64,000 bases of DNA from Anthonomus grandis grandis (lineage: Eukaryota; Arthropoda; Insecta; Coleoptera; Curculionidae), in assembly GCF_022605725.1 (NCBI RefSeq), contig NC_065546.1, positions 33,600,227 to 33,664,226 on the forward strand, given 5' to 3'. The notes below the pieces were generated by a model. It had not been told where the DNA came from. It saw only the letters and a list, made by a program, of their open reading frames with translations, and did not search any database. Both the position numbers and the translations under genes were made by a program. Positions 11,340-22,841 of this stretch are shown here, piece after piece. The first letter of the stretch is position 1. Each line of letters opens with the position of its first letter.

Positions 11340-11830
11340 TTTCAATACGACCAATATTTTATGAGTTATTTGCAATGAAAAAGTTCATTCTTTAGAAAAA
11401 AATGCCAATTCGAAGTAATGCATTTGGACAAGTCTTGCCATCATCAAGATCTAAAATATATTACAAACAAAACATTTTTTTTGAGATAGATAATTTCAAA
11501 AAATATAAATTAACATGGTAAAAAACTTACAGAAAGTTACTAATTGTCATTCAAAGTGTTATTGTTTATGTTTTGTAAACATATGAGAACTAGTAACTTT
11601 GTGTAAGTTTTTTACAATTTTATTCTATATTTTGTGAAATTATCAGAAAAACATTTTTGTAAATGTTTTTTAAACTATTTGTAATATATTTTAGAGTCTG
11701 ATGATGGCAAGAACTGGTTTAGACACTTCTAACATGACAATAATTGGCATTTTATATGTAGAGAAAAAACTTCCTCTACAATTTTTTTCAAAATTAAATT
11801 GTTTATAACTTTCTGTTGCCTGTTCTGATT
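11340..11830. repeat. Fold-back (inverted repeat) sequence, possible small non-autonomous element
   Basis: The left arm at about 11375-11480 contains gacaagtcttgccatcatca. The right arm at about 11680-11765 contains ctgatgatggcaagaac, in inverted order. Both are followed inward by matching taaaatatattac sequence. The middle is AT-rich. No coding potential. It may be the remains of a PLE-associated or MITE-like unit; the family is unknown. Confidence 0.45.
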
Positions 11831-12192
11831 AATAAATAATTATCAAAAATCTTTTGCTCTAAGCGAATGGACTAAGTATGAAACTAATGTAATACCATTT
11901 CATCACTCAACTAAGGCATGAACGAACTTACTACATGACTGATTCGCAGCGCTAGTGGCCTGCTGGGAGAAATACATCTGTTTAAATTTATATTTAGTAC
12001 TTTTAAGCAAAAACTAAACCAAATTTAGTAAATTATTATTTTTTCAATCGTAATCTTATTAGTAAATTGTATATTAAGTGATATAGTGTGTGATAGTTTT
12101 TACTAAACTTGGATATAACTTATTATATTTTTTATAAATAATATATGAATGTTGAAATGATATATGATGCATGAATAAACAAATAAACCTAC
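11831..12192. other. Intronic or downstream sequence of the TXNDC11 homologue
   Basis: Directly downstream (minus strand) of the last exon found. I looked for the expected C-terminal thioredoxin-like exon and did not see it here or further left. No other gene is recognised. Confidence 0.4.
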
Positions 12193-15100
12193 CAGTTGAC
12201 AGGGAAGAACAAAATGCTCGGATATTCTTCCATGGTATATTCCCATGGTAAAATGTTCTCATCCCCATCGATCCTAGTGAATCTTATATTGTCCACATAC
12301 GACAGTTTTCTGGCCAATGTTAAAAATGTATAGGAAATCCCATTGCAAAATGAGCATTGCTTGCTATAGTATAGCACCACTACTGCCTAAAAACATATTT
12401 TGAAATATAATCATGATTTAACCAGGTTTTTACTTACATTTCTATTGTCTAATACCACATCCAAGAAATTTTTGCTATTCAACTCATCCAAATTAATCAC
12501 AGAGGTGTCATTTATAGCAACAAAATTGTACGCAGGAGTATTTTTAGCAGGAGTATCAACGATTGATTTTTTAGATCTTATTAGGGCACTTTCATTGTAC
12601 TTTTGCAGGAATAACTTTACATTTCTGCTCGTTATTGGAGTGTCCATAATATAGTGGGATTCCGCCTAAAAAGTGTAATTTTCCTTAACTAATTCTTATG
12701 CTTTGCTCCATTTAACTTACTTGTTCATCTACAATAACTACAGCACTCATATCTTTCCTGTTAAACAGATTAACACCAAGTCTCTCAGCAAAAACATAAT
12801 ATCTCAGGCTATCCATCACTATAAACTTAACACTATTATTAGAACAAGCGAAATCAGAGACATTTATATCTTCGCTGTCCACAGGGTCATCAGGTACAAA
12901 AACTTCTGGATAAACTTTCTGGGCTGCTAGAAAAGTCTTGCAGTTCTCATATTTTTGTCTCTTCTTTAAGTTTTCCATAGATTTTGGGTCTTTATCTACA
13001 AAAACTTACTACAAATCTCTTCAAAAAAAAAACTCCTGATAATTCTTACTCGGCTTCCATAAAGAAGTTTCATAAACCTTATAGTCATCAGCAATTAAAT
13101 CCTCATCCAGCTCTTTTCCCTTTTTTCCAAAATTGTCTTCATGATGAGGGAATATTTCAAAGCACTGCTCTGCTTTGAAATTTTGACAGATACTTGGCAG
13201 TTTTAAGTTTGAACTTAAGCCACAATTCAACTCAAGTTTTCCCAAGGGTTTTGACAGTTTAGCAGATGTAGAGTTTAAAAATGGAGTTGCACTAGTAGTC
13301 ACAGCTATTTGGGTCAAAGAAGTTTCCGTTTTGCTTCCCAGACATGTACTTTTTAGATTTTTATATGTCAATAAGTGATCTATAATGAAATTAAATCTAA
13401 TTAGGCTAGTTAAATCTTAAGGTACAATTATCAGTTATTCTTAATATGTACACAAAAAATATGTAATGATAATCCTAAAAATACTTATCTACTAAACCAG
13501 TAAATACATTAATTTTTGATGATGATTTTATGTTTGTTGGCAAATCATTGAAAAGGCGAGAAAAATCCCTCATGCAATTTTCAAAGTTTTGTTGTATTTA
13601 CCTATATAATTTTTGTTTGACCTTATGTAAATAAGTATCGGCTCTCTTTTTTAAATATGGCTTAAAATATGAACTGAAAGCCAATTAAGCATAGTCAGCA
13701 TATATTTTATAAGGGTATATTTAATACAGCCTAAAAGTATTTGCATAACTTTATTCTGCTGTACCTGGAGATTCTGGAACTAAAAACTGAACTAACCTAA
13801 ACTGGACCGGAACTGAAAATATTTTAGTTCTATGTTTGTTTCTGATATGTCCATTAACCAGCTCAAGTCTCCACTTAAAAATTATTTTTGCAATAAATTA
13901 TTTGATGAAAAGAAAAGCTCAGATGCCATTAAAAAACTTAAATATCATAAGTAAATAAATCTATATGATCTGATGGACTGCCTGGCTAGGTTATTAAGGG
14001 CTGCAATGATATATTGCTAAAATCTCTTATTCATAGTTTTAATCTTAGTCTACAATCTTCAACATATTCAAAAGTTTGGCGTTGAAACAAAGTAATACCA
14101 TTATTTAAAAAAGGTGCCAAGAATTATATAACAAATAAATTATCATCCATTTTTGCAATGCGTTGAGAATCGATAATTTTTATATCGATCCTCAATGCAA
14201 TGTCAAGTTTTTGAATTGGTCTTATTTAATAGACTGTATGATGAAATCAAGATATCTGAGTATTAACATTATAATGAAATCAACATGTCTGAGCATTATT
14301 AACATGGATTTTTATCTAAGAAGTCTACATTGAAAAATCTTATAAGATTTGGTCAGTTTTTTCAGAATGCCCTAAATGAAACGAAATAAGTAGATGTTAT
14401 TTATAGTGAAATGGACAAGGCATTTGATAAAGTAAAGCACAGCAATACTATAAAATCTCTTTATGAAAACAACGTCATCATTAACTTAATTTATCTATTT
14501 CAATCATATATAAAAAATAGGCAAATAGGCAACAAATTGTTGAAGTCAGGGGTGCCAAGTCTGATTTTTACTGTAGTTAATACTGTAGTACATCTGAAGT
14601 CCCCCAGGGCTTCAATTTGGGACCTTTATTATTTTTGATTGCCATTAATAACCTGTGCATTGCAAGAAGCGCTCTGAAGCTTTGCTTTTTGCCGATGATT
14701 TTAAGTCATACATGGGGATTGGGTCTGTCGAGGACTGCTCAAGTCTGCAGAGAAACTTTGATAATGTTATAAACTGGGGTATGACACTCTTCTTCAATAA
14801 CAAAAATTGGTTCACTAAGTCTATAACCCAGAATCGGGATATTGTAGAATATCGTTACAATATTAATGATACTTTTTGCAGAAATTTACAAATGAAAGAA
14901 ATTTGGGTGTTGTCAATATGGTGAATGAGGCACATAAAACAATGGGCTTCATTGTCAGGTCTAGTAAGAATTTGTGGAGTGTTGTCTGAAGTTGTTTGCC
15001 AGTCTAGTGAAAGTTGGAATGCACTTGTATAATTTGATCCCCTCAATATGAAATTTGGATTAAAACCATTGAGCGCGTACAAAGAAAATTTGTGAAGTAC

Positions 15101-18100
15101 ATGTTTTTTAAAAAGTTTGGGTATTATCCAAAGTAGAGCTATGACCACTATTTACTTTTACAGAAAATGCATAGATTAACTTTCAAAAATCGGCGCATCA
15201 GAACTGCTATTATATACCTTTTTAAAATTGTAACCAATAAAATTGATTCCACTGAAATTCTTTCAATGCTGCTGTTCCTTGTAGCGGTACCTTTGTAAGT
15301 ATATAGAATAGATGTGATTTATTTGTTGCATACAATAAAGATTATTTGATTTGATTGGATTATATTTTACGCCATTAAATTTTAATTTCATGTTTTGTTT
15401 TTTGTCTAGTTATTTTATATATTTTATTTATATCTGATATATGTATGTGAGTTAAGTCTACTTTTATAGTTTGTAAGTAGTGCTATTTCTGTAAAATTAA
15501 GCTTTTGAACTAGGATAATTTATATTAGCTTTGTCAGGAAGATTCATATCTTATGATAATTAAGTTGTTTTTGACTTGACTTGATGCCACCCTAGAACTA
15601 ATACTTATAATAACTGACCCATTTACAAAATATTCAATCATTTTAATATTTATATGTATGATTTGGATTTAGACCTTTTAGATTTAAATACATTTACCTA
15701 GATTATTGACAATAAACCTAATACTTCTTAGACTGCGGTCTATACATTTTAATTTGAAGTTACCCCTAGTTATTAGCATAAGGAGACAACTTGTTATTAT
15801 TTTTTCTGTAGTGTTAGGTTTAATTGTTTTTTGTTGCATTTGAATGTACATATTGTCTACATACATATTGTACATATTGTCTTTTATATATAGTGGTGCC
15901 TGTAATTGAATCGGTGAGTTCGAAAACCGTACAAGTCCAAAATTTGACATTTGTAAGTAAGATAGCCATTTTGTTTAAAATTTGTCTTTTCATCAATTGA
16001 GCTTAAAAACCGTACTAGATACTTAGTCGTTAACGTAGCACGACTGCTAGTGAGGAGAAAAACCGTACATGTCCATGTCGTACGGTTTTTCATCTCAACA
16101 ACAAAATAGTGGCCAGTTGCTTATTTGCACGCACAGCGTTCACTTCGTGTGTATGTTTATCATAAAAAATTGCTTAGTTTATTAACAATTTAAAGTAAAA
16201 TTATGTCATCCAGTGATAATGAAGAAGTTAGTGAAACTAGTAGTGCCAGCAGAAAAAGGAAAAGGAATGTTCATAGTTGGAAATATAATGCAATAAAAAC
16301 AGCACATTTGCAAGGTCAGGCATATGTTTCTAAGATGGGTAAACATGTCAATGCAAAGACTGTAGGCCCTGCGTGTAGATAAGTTAATAAGTTTAACACT
16401 TTGACTAGCAGCAATTCGGAAGAACGCATTATACGTATATCGTTGGATAACCTAGTGGACTTAATTTTTTTTTATCTTAATTTATTTATTTTTTTTTTTT
16501 TTGAACAAATAAATATTTTTGTATAGGAATTTGGGTTAGTATGGTTAGTTTTTTTTAGCGCATAATAAGTACACTCAAAGTACTTATAATAACAACGCGC
16601 TTACACCCGAAGTAATGCTAGTCAGGGATAAGTCAGGCTAGTAAATTTTAGCAACAAGTTGGGTTTAAATCAAAATAGCTGTTTTAATTTTTAGTTGTAC
16701 AAAGAAATGCATGGAACAGTTTACTGAGGAAGAAAGAAAAATGTGTTAACTAATCTACTCAGCCGTACGACAAAAAATGAACAAGATACTTATTTACAAG
16801 GACTAATGGAAGCTCAACAAATCGAGAGAAATCGCGTGAGAAGTGCGGAACACAAACAAGAAAGAAAATCAAACTTTTCGTACTTTGTCTTAAAAGGCTC
16901 AAATAGAATTTCCGTATGCAAACAGGCATTTATAAGTCTTCATGCCATATCACACTGGCAAGTTCAGCACCTGAACACCCTACTTTTGGCAGGTAAATCA
17001 CCAAACGATCTTAGAGTTAGGCATAATAATAGACCATTATGCGATGAATGGACTCAAAAAACTAAAGAGCACATTCAGGCGTTTCCAGTCAAAGTTTCAC
17101 CTTATTCGTCCAAAACCGTACGTTATTTAGATGCATCTTTGACTGTAAAGAAAATGCATACCCTTTTTGTCGAAAAATATCCAAAGTTGGAAAACTTAAT
17201 TAAATACGAATTCTATTTAAAGTATTTCAACGAAAACTTCAATTTGAAGTTCGGAAGACCCCAGGTTGATGTATGTTCGGAATGCGAAAGACATGGAAAA
17301 CTTAAAGATGTTAACCTTAACGATAAAGTAAAGAGAGTGGTTGCAGCTGAACTAATAGTTCATAAAAGGCGGGCGAAAAAGTTTTGTAACAAAATTAAAG
17401 AAGTGCAAACCCTTTGTACTGAACGACCAGAAGTGATGGACCTAGCCTTTGATTATATGCAAAGCATGCCACTCCCGCATATTCCGGTCCAGGAAATATT
17501 TTATTTCAGGCAGCTCTGGGTATTTGCATTCCAAATACACAACCTTAAGGATAATACTGGCCATTCTTATACTTACCATGAAGGTCAAGGTCAAAAGGGA
17601 CCTAATGAAGTGTGTACATTTCTTAATGATTACATAATGAAACATATACCCCCTGATATCACTGAACTGCATTTATTTTCCGATGGATGTGCAGGGCAGA
17701 ACCGAAACCAAACAATGGTTCGTTTCCTCTCAGCATTACAGGCAACCAAGAGATTTAACAAAATTTATCATTATTTTCCAGTAAGAGGCCATTCGTTTTT
17801 GCCGTGTGATCGGGATTTTGGCTGTGCAAAATGGAATTTTAAAAAACATGATCGAATTTACACTCCAGAAGAATATGAGGACTTAATATTGACCTCCAGG
17901 AACCAGCAGCCATTTACTGTCAAGCAGATCCGATACACTGATATTACTAATTTTAAGAACTGGTGGCCTGATTACTATAAAAAAACATGTAGTACTCGAG
18001 GTACCGGTGCTAAGAAGGAAAGGTTGCTGTGTCAAAGTATAGGCAGTTCCTGTAGGAAAGTTTAAATCCAGGATATGTTAAAACGTGGGAATATACAGGG

Positions 18101-21100
18101 TGTTCGCTAATTAATGGTACATGGAAAAACCACAGACTTCTGATGTAAAAATATTACGATTTAACTATATTTACCTATATCCAAAAGTTGATAATAACTG
18201 AGATACAGGGTATTAAACTTAAAACTTTTTTTTTGTTTTTCCCCAATAACTTTAACAAAAGTTAACTTTTTTTCACAAAAATTTGTAGTTAGGGGTTTTT
18301 TAGGTCGAGAAATTAATTTTTTTAACAAATTGAGTGTACAATGTAGGGGGCGCTGTCTGCGACATCTTTTTCTCTTTCATAAGGTCATAACTTTTTTGTG
18401 CTTAACTGTATTTAAGTTTTTATTGAAAATAATACTTTTTTCATATTTTTTACGTAAAAAAGGTATACTAAGTTGAAGTCGCTCAGAGTTACCGTTTTGG
18501 AGATATTTGTATTTAAATTATTTAGTGCACCATGCACTCGACCCCGGCTGAATAATTAATATAATCGGGAAATAATTCGCTTTTTTAAAGTAAGCTATGA
18601 GAAAGCAAATGAACTTTAGAGACGCAGTTGTTAGGAAACCGCCATGTTGCTGTTGTTTGTTGATTAGTATAAAGTTGTCAGAAAATATTTTACTAGTGTT
18701 TTCTGTGATTTTGCATCCAGTTCACTGTTTTGTTGAATTTTTAAATTTTTCGTAAGTTGAGAAACAATGCCGAGACACAATCTTTTTTCAAATGCCGAAA
18801 TGAGGGATATGTTGTGTGTATATGCGCAGGCAAATTTTAATGGACGCGAAGCCTATAGACGATATTCAGAACTCTATCCAAATCGAAGACAACCTGATTT
18901 CGAAATCTTCAAAAATCTTTACGATCGATTAGGAGAAACAGGTACATTTCGTCCTAAACGGATTCCGCAGGGCGCCCGAAGGTTATAACTCCAGAACAAG
19001 AAGAAGAAATCCTGGTCCGCGTGGGTGAAAATTCGGAAATAAGTGCAAGACATGCTGCTGCGGCAACTGGAGTAGGCAAGTCATCCATTTGTAAAATATT
19101 TCACGAAGAGGGTCTTTATCCGTATCATTTCACTCCTGTGCAAAATTTATTAGAAAATGATTTTGCGCCCAGGATAGAATTTGCCCGTTTTTGCCGTGCC
19201 CAAATAAATGCCGACCCCATGTTTCTGAATAAGATACTATTTACTGATGAAGCAACGTTTACACGTAGAGGCATTTTCAATTTTAGAAAAACACACATGG
19301 GCATTACAAAATCCACATTCAGTACACGAACGTCATTTCCAACATGAATTCAAAATTAATGTATGGTGTGGTATAATCGATAATCATTTATTGGGCCCTT
19401 TCGAACTACTGCCCAATTTAAACGGGGAACTCTACCTTGAGTTCCTAGAAACACATTTACCAGATTTTCTCGATGATATTCCGCTGGACATAAGGCAACA
19501 TATGTATTTCATGCAAGACGGAGCGCCAGCACACTTCTGGTTTTTTGTGTATGGGGCTATATGAAGTCGCTCGTTTACAAAGAAATAGTGAATTCCAAAG
19601 AAGAACTATGGCAGAGAATTTTATATGCTGCACAAAAGCTACGAAACGAACAATTATTTTTTTTAAATTAGGAGATCTTTCAGCAAAAGAACTGTTAAAT
19701 GTATTGAAGTGAATGGTAGACATTTTGAACAGTTTTTGTCAAAAGCAGATCTATTTTTTTACTAAAACTCGTCACAGTTTCAAAATGGAAAAGTTATCAG
19801 TCGCATAGTTAAGTTTGTTTTCGTTAATGTTATTTTCTTTCAATAGATTTTCTAGTGTCATAGTTATTTTAAATAAAGTTAATTAAATGATAATCCAATT
19901 TTTGTCTGCATTATTCTCAATGACTTATACTAAAATATTATTTATGATGTAAAAAATGATTGGTAAAGAGTAACAAGACATTATTGCTGCTTGAGCTGCT
20001 GTACTAAATTTGAAGGCAGATATCTCGAAAACGGCGACTCTGAGCGACCCGAAAGTAGTATACCTTTTTTACGTAAAAAATATGAAAAAAGTATTATTTT
20101 CAATAAAAACTTAAATACAGTTAAGCACAAAAAAGTTATGACCTTATGAAAGAGAAAAAGATGTCGCAGACAGCGCCCCCTACATTGTACACTCAATTTG
20201 TTAAAAAAATTAATTTCTCGACCTAAAAAACCCCTAACTACAAATTTTTGTGAAAAAAAGTTAACTTTTGTTAAAGTTATTGGGGAAAAACAAAAAAAAA
20301 GTTTTAAGTTTAACACCCTGTATCTCAGTTAATATCAACTTTTGGATATAGGTAAATATAGTTAAATCGTAACTATATTTACCTACTGTTGGATATAGGT
20401 AAATATAGTAAAATGTATAGATGGTTTACACTCCCAAACTTTTAAATTGCTCAAAGAACATAAGAATAGCCCACCTCTGCCCAATAAAAAATCCAGAGTC
20501 CAGAAAAAAAAATTCTGGACATCAAGAAGGTAATGACTTATACCCAAGGTGAAGCATTGGAATTTTATTACCACATCACTTCATGGAAAACTACAAACGC
20601 TGAAAATGATGATTAAAGTTATTGAGATATTAGTTTTCAAGTTGTATTTTTCCTCTGTATTGAATAAATATATAAAAAATCAATAAATGTTTACCTATAT
20701 CTTTTTATATACAGAATTGAGTTTAAAAACCGTACAAGTCCGTCCCCCCTTTTGATCTGTCATTGGTAGTTAATTTTTTTTTCTGAAAAACTACCCTTAA
20801 AAACACATTACCAACCACGAGATCTACAACTTTTCTATGCATGCCGATAGTCTATGCTAAGTAGTTTTAGCTTTAAAAGGTTTTTATTGATTTTCTCGAA
20901 ACGCGAATTTTGGACATGTATGGTTTTCGAACTCACCGATTCAATTGGCACTTAGGCTGCTAATACGTGGAAAAATAATTGTGGTAAATAATCTTTCTGG
21001 TTCAAAAAGAAATATGGATATTCTTAAAAAAAAAAAGAATTTTTTCCCTTTAGAAAGACAGAGCTACTACTTAATTTCTAAAATTAAAAGATCGATCTCT

Positions 21101-22841
21101 GAGAGTATGCAAAACACTACATCAACAATGTAATATTTCCAATTTAATAATAAACTTACCTAATCTTTTGGCCTCAATATCGAAATTAAGCAACCAATTT
21201 TCACAGTTTTGATACTGCTGAGCTATGTCTTGAAGCTAAAAACTGAAATTATTAACTATTGATAAAAGAATACACAAACATACCATCATAAAATAATCAT
21301 ACTGAAGACTCAAAGGGTTCTTGGGGGTGAACATGATTAATGTGGGCCCTGTTTGCAGCTTATGGGCCAAAGTGACACTCTTGACTTCAGGTGGTGAAAT
21401 CCATGTAATTGGAGTTTTTATTACTTTAAAAATCCATTGCAAAAGGACTTCAGGCTTCCAATCTGAAGGCTCTATTTCTAGTATCTACAGTTCATTTGAT
21501 TATTATTAGTACACTCGGTTTAGGATTTTCTCAAGGGTGTATCAAAACAATTCAATATTACATTTTCAATTTTTATCTTATAGATACCCTGGATATGCTT
21601 ACACTTTAGGGACGTTTGTAGTATCTATTTAATGAATGCACTTAAATATTTACATTTTTTTAAATAAATAATTTTAATTTTCTTAAAGGTATTACTTAAA
21701 AACTTAGTTTTGCATTGGCACCTTCTCAGTCTTTAAGTTCTAATGTAATGAAATTAAAGTATTAGTTTTTGAATAGGTACATTCAAAGAGTTCATTTTTC
21801 ACATACCCTTTGTTGCTCCCACATATACACAGATAATGTGTTTTTAGTAACCTGCACTGGTTTAAGATAAAATGAAATTCTGCCAAATGGTTCAGACTCA
21901 AGGCATTTTATAGCTGTTTTATAATAAACTGAATATTCTGCACTATTTGGTGATGCATTTATTTCAGCCACAACATAAGCCTATAAACAGAAAAATAATT
22001 TTTGAATTATTATCAGTAAATGAATAAAGTACCTCTTCAAAATTGAAAATTGGTGGATCTGCTCTCCTTATTGGAACCATAATTTTTTTTAAGAAACTTA
22101 TCATATGAGGTGCCAACAATGGTCCATTGTATTGAATAGCATTGTTGACAGAAAGATATATTACCATTACAGGCCATCTAGAAAACACATTTTAGCAATT
22201 TTTGTACAAGAAATAGCCAAATTATTACCTAACAATCTTAGCAAAACTCCCTTTACAATCACTCTCAGGTTGCCAGCAGTTAACAGCAATAAAAGCAACA
22301 GAATCCTGCAAATGCTCTGCTGCAAGAAGAAATTCTTTTCTAGCAGCCTGACTTTGGGCATCCCAAGGGGCATAATACATAATAAAAGAAATATCTGGTG
22401 TAATCTTTTTTGCTAAACTTAGGGCCTTGGTTAGGTCTCCATAGTAGAAGTCTGTTACTGCCGAATTGGTTGGAAAGAATGGGTAGGCTTTTGGAGGTTT
22501 TGAAATTTTTGGAGGTCTAATGAGAAAAAAATTTAACTACAGTTATACACGTAAAAATAGATAAACCAAATGTAGAAATTATAACACAATTATTGCTAAA
22601 CTTACTCTTTATAAACAGCGCCATAAGCCAATAAAAAAACACAAAATAAAGCTAGTTCCCTCAAGAAATTTTTCATTTTCACCATATACTTATTCCTCTT
22701 TTTCTTTTTTAAATTGTTATTGACGTTATCGGGTCGAAAATCTACGTTTTTATTAACAATATCGCGCTCATTGTCGCCAGATTCGTGGCTAAGCGGAGCG
22801 GTCTTTTTAGCCCCGCAGAGGCGCCTTTTTAGCCAACTCAT
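12193..22841 (-). CDS. TXNDC11: TXNDC11 homologue (thioredoxin domain-containing protein 11), 5' ten exons
   Basis: Ten exons join with consistent phase and GT-AG ends: 22841-22606, 22516-22229, 22177-22033, 21980-21807, 21484-21284, 21235-21160, 13379-13050, 12995-12721, 12665-12438 and 12386-12193. Together they give about 715 codons with no stop. The start ATG at 22841 precedes a basic segment and one membrane helix (about residues 60-76, LRELALFCVFLLAYGAVY), suggesting a type II ER anchor. A first thioredoxin-like domain reads FIMYYAPWDAQS (no CxxC), then VAFIAVNCWQPESDCKG. The linker has FAERLGVNLF and AESHYIMDTP. A second thioredoxin domain begins VVLYYSKQCSFCNG with a CxxC at about residues 662-665, followed by ILPWEYTMEEYPSILFFP. 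This matches TXNDC11, an ER protein linked to redox folding and dual-oxidase maturation. The last exon(s) lie outside what I could find. Intron 6 is swollen by transposons. Confidence 0.92.
13380..13859. other. Start of TXNDC11 intron 6, AT-rich, nothing recognised
   Basis: Sequence between exon 7 of the TXNDC11 homologue and the first recognisable LINE frames. No motif seen on either strand. Confidence 0.5.
13860..15361 (+). pseudogene. Jockey-like non-LTR retrotransposon, RT and C-terminal part, decayed
   Basis: Plus-strand frames show pre-RT text (VIPLFKKGAKN near 14090), then MDKAFDKVKHSNTIKSLYEN (motif A, 14411 on), and a decayed SGVP/LKSPRAS motif B. LLFADDFKSY follows (active site FADD, 14655 on). 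The thumb and C-terminal block read IERVQRKFVKYMFFKKFGY and RRIRTAIIYLFKIV at 15040-15230. The 3' end shows aataaag followed by attttgatttgatt-type short repeats near 15340-15360. It sits in TXNDC11 intron 6, opposite to the host gene. Multiple frameshifts; inactive. Confidence 0.75.
15362..15903. other. Intronic AT-rich sequence, nothing recognised
   Basis: Lies between the LINE tail and the DUF7869-like transposon. Two minus-strand open frames here show no family motif. Confidence 0.5.
16393..16631. mobile_element. piggyBac-type MITE in the transposase intron
   Basis: Starts TTAA then CACTTTGACTAGCAGCAATT at the left. The right end reads cgaagtaatgctagtcaggg followed by ATAA, an inverted match to the left end over about 25 bases. 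No coding frame. The TTAA at the left is changed to ATAA at the right, so the duplication is imperfect. Confidence 0.6.
18094..20372 (+). mobile_element. Nested Tc1/mariner-superfamily element with about 400-bp TIRs
   Basis: Left end TACAGGGTGTTCGC at 18094. The region 18150-18510 matches the reverse complement of 20020-20372, including the shared ggcgctgtctgcgacatc and gttaggggttttttagg. The outermost 55 bases of the right end are missing, and a short ggatataggtaaatata motif is duplicated just outside (20344 and 20394). It splits the 3' part of the DUF7869-like gene. Same family as the element at 6592, with a different TIR sequence. Confidence 0.8.
18767..19765 (+). pseudogene. DUF4817-type Tc1/mariner transposase, truncated
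   Basis: Starts MPRHNLFSNAEMRDMLCVYA. The DUF4817 region (RRYSELYPNRRQ, then RLGETGTFRP) is followed by a frameshift at about 18985. The second frame has the linker YHFTPVQNLL and the first catalytic motif, ILFTDEATFTRRG. The third frame has MQDGAPAHFW (second Asp). A deletion directly after it removes the SPDLNP region; the sequence resumes at MKSLVYKE. The tail ends at 19765. The third acidic residue is lost, so this copy cannot be active. Confidence 0.85.
20945..21133 (+). other. Unassigned open frame in TXNDC11 intron 6
   Basis: An open plus-strand frame reads KIIVVNNLSGSKRNMDIL, then FFPLERQSYYLISKIKRS, and ends at 21133, just outside the right end of the DUF7869-like transposon. It has a well-formed amphipathic look, but I know no family for it. 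It could be the end of a retrogene, part of an element, or chance. Confidence 0.25.

Larger units (their letters stand above)
16203..20616 (+). pseudogene. DUF7869-like putative transposase, split by a nested element
   Basis: Exon 1 (16203 to about 16375) reads MSSSDNEEVSETSS, then a basic block, and ends at KTVGPACR. After an intron holding a MITE it resumes near 16696 (CTKKCMEQFTEEERK). A frameshift near 16790 leads to the long frame ending at 18065. Features in order: VCKQAFISLHAIS; VKKMHTLFVEKYP; FNLKFGRPQVDVCSECERHG (a Cys pair); LAFDYMQSMPLPHIP; ELHLFSDGCAGQNRNQT; YFPVRGHSFLPCDRDFG. These look like RNase-H-fold acidic motifs (inference). A frameshift near 18020 and the nested element interrupt the tail, which resumes at about 20414 (WFTLPNFKLLKEHKN) and ends at 20616. 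The second copy at 52199-54052 shares all blocks. Confidence 0.75.
15908..20942 (+). mobile_element. DNA transposon encoding a DUF7869-like protein (copy 1)
   Basis: Terminal inverted repeats start GAATCGGTGAGTTCGAAAAC at 15908, and the reverse complement ends at 20942. Flanks are AATT at 15904-15907 and AATT at 20943-20946, a 4-bp target duplication. A subterminal motif close to AAAACCGTACAAGTCC recurs at 15923, 16005, 16058, 16079 (inverted), 20724 and 20912 (inverted). The coding gene spans 16203-20616 and is broken by two later insertions: a piggyBac-like MITE (16393-16631) and a Tc1/mariner-like element (18094-20372). The 4-bp duplication resembles that of the Sola superfamily; this link is untested. 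The element lies wholly inside TXNDC11 intron 6. Confidence 0.8.

Noticed and set aside
11698..11730. Hammerhead starting at ctgatgatggcaag
   Set aside because: The core half GAAA and the cleavage side are absent, so it is not listed as a ribozyme feature.
11831..12192. Last exon of TXNDC11
   Set aside because: Searched for the C-terminal thioredoxin-like text after the FFPVNW exon on the minus strand; none seen, so the gene end is left open.
12400..12654. Plus-strand 84-codon frame
   Set aside because: Antisense shadow of TXNDC11 exon 9.
22105..22416. Plus-strand 103-codon frame
   Set aside because: Lies antisense across TXNDC11 exons 2 and 3, which have consistent splice phases; it is a shadow frame.
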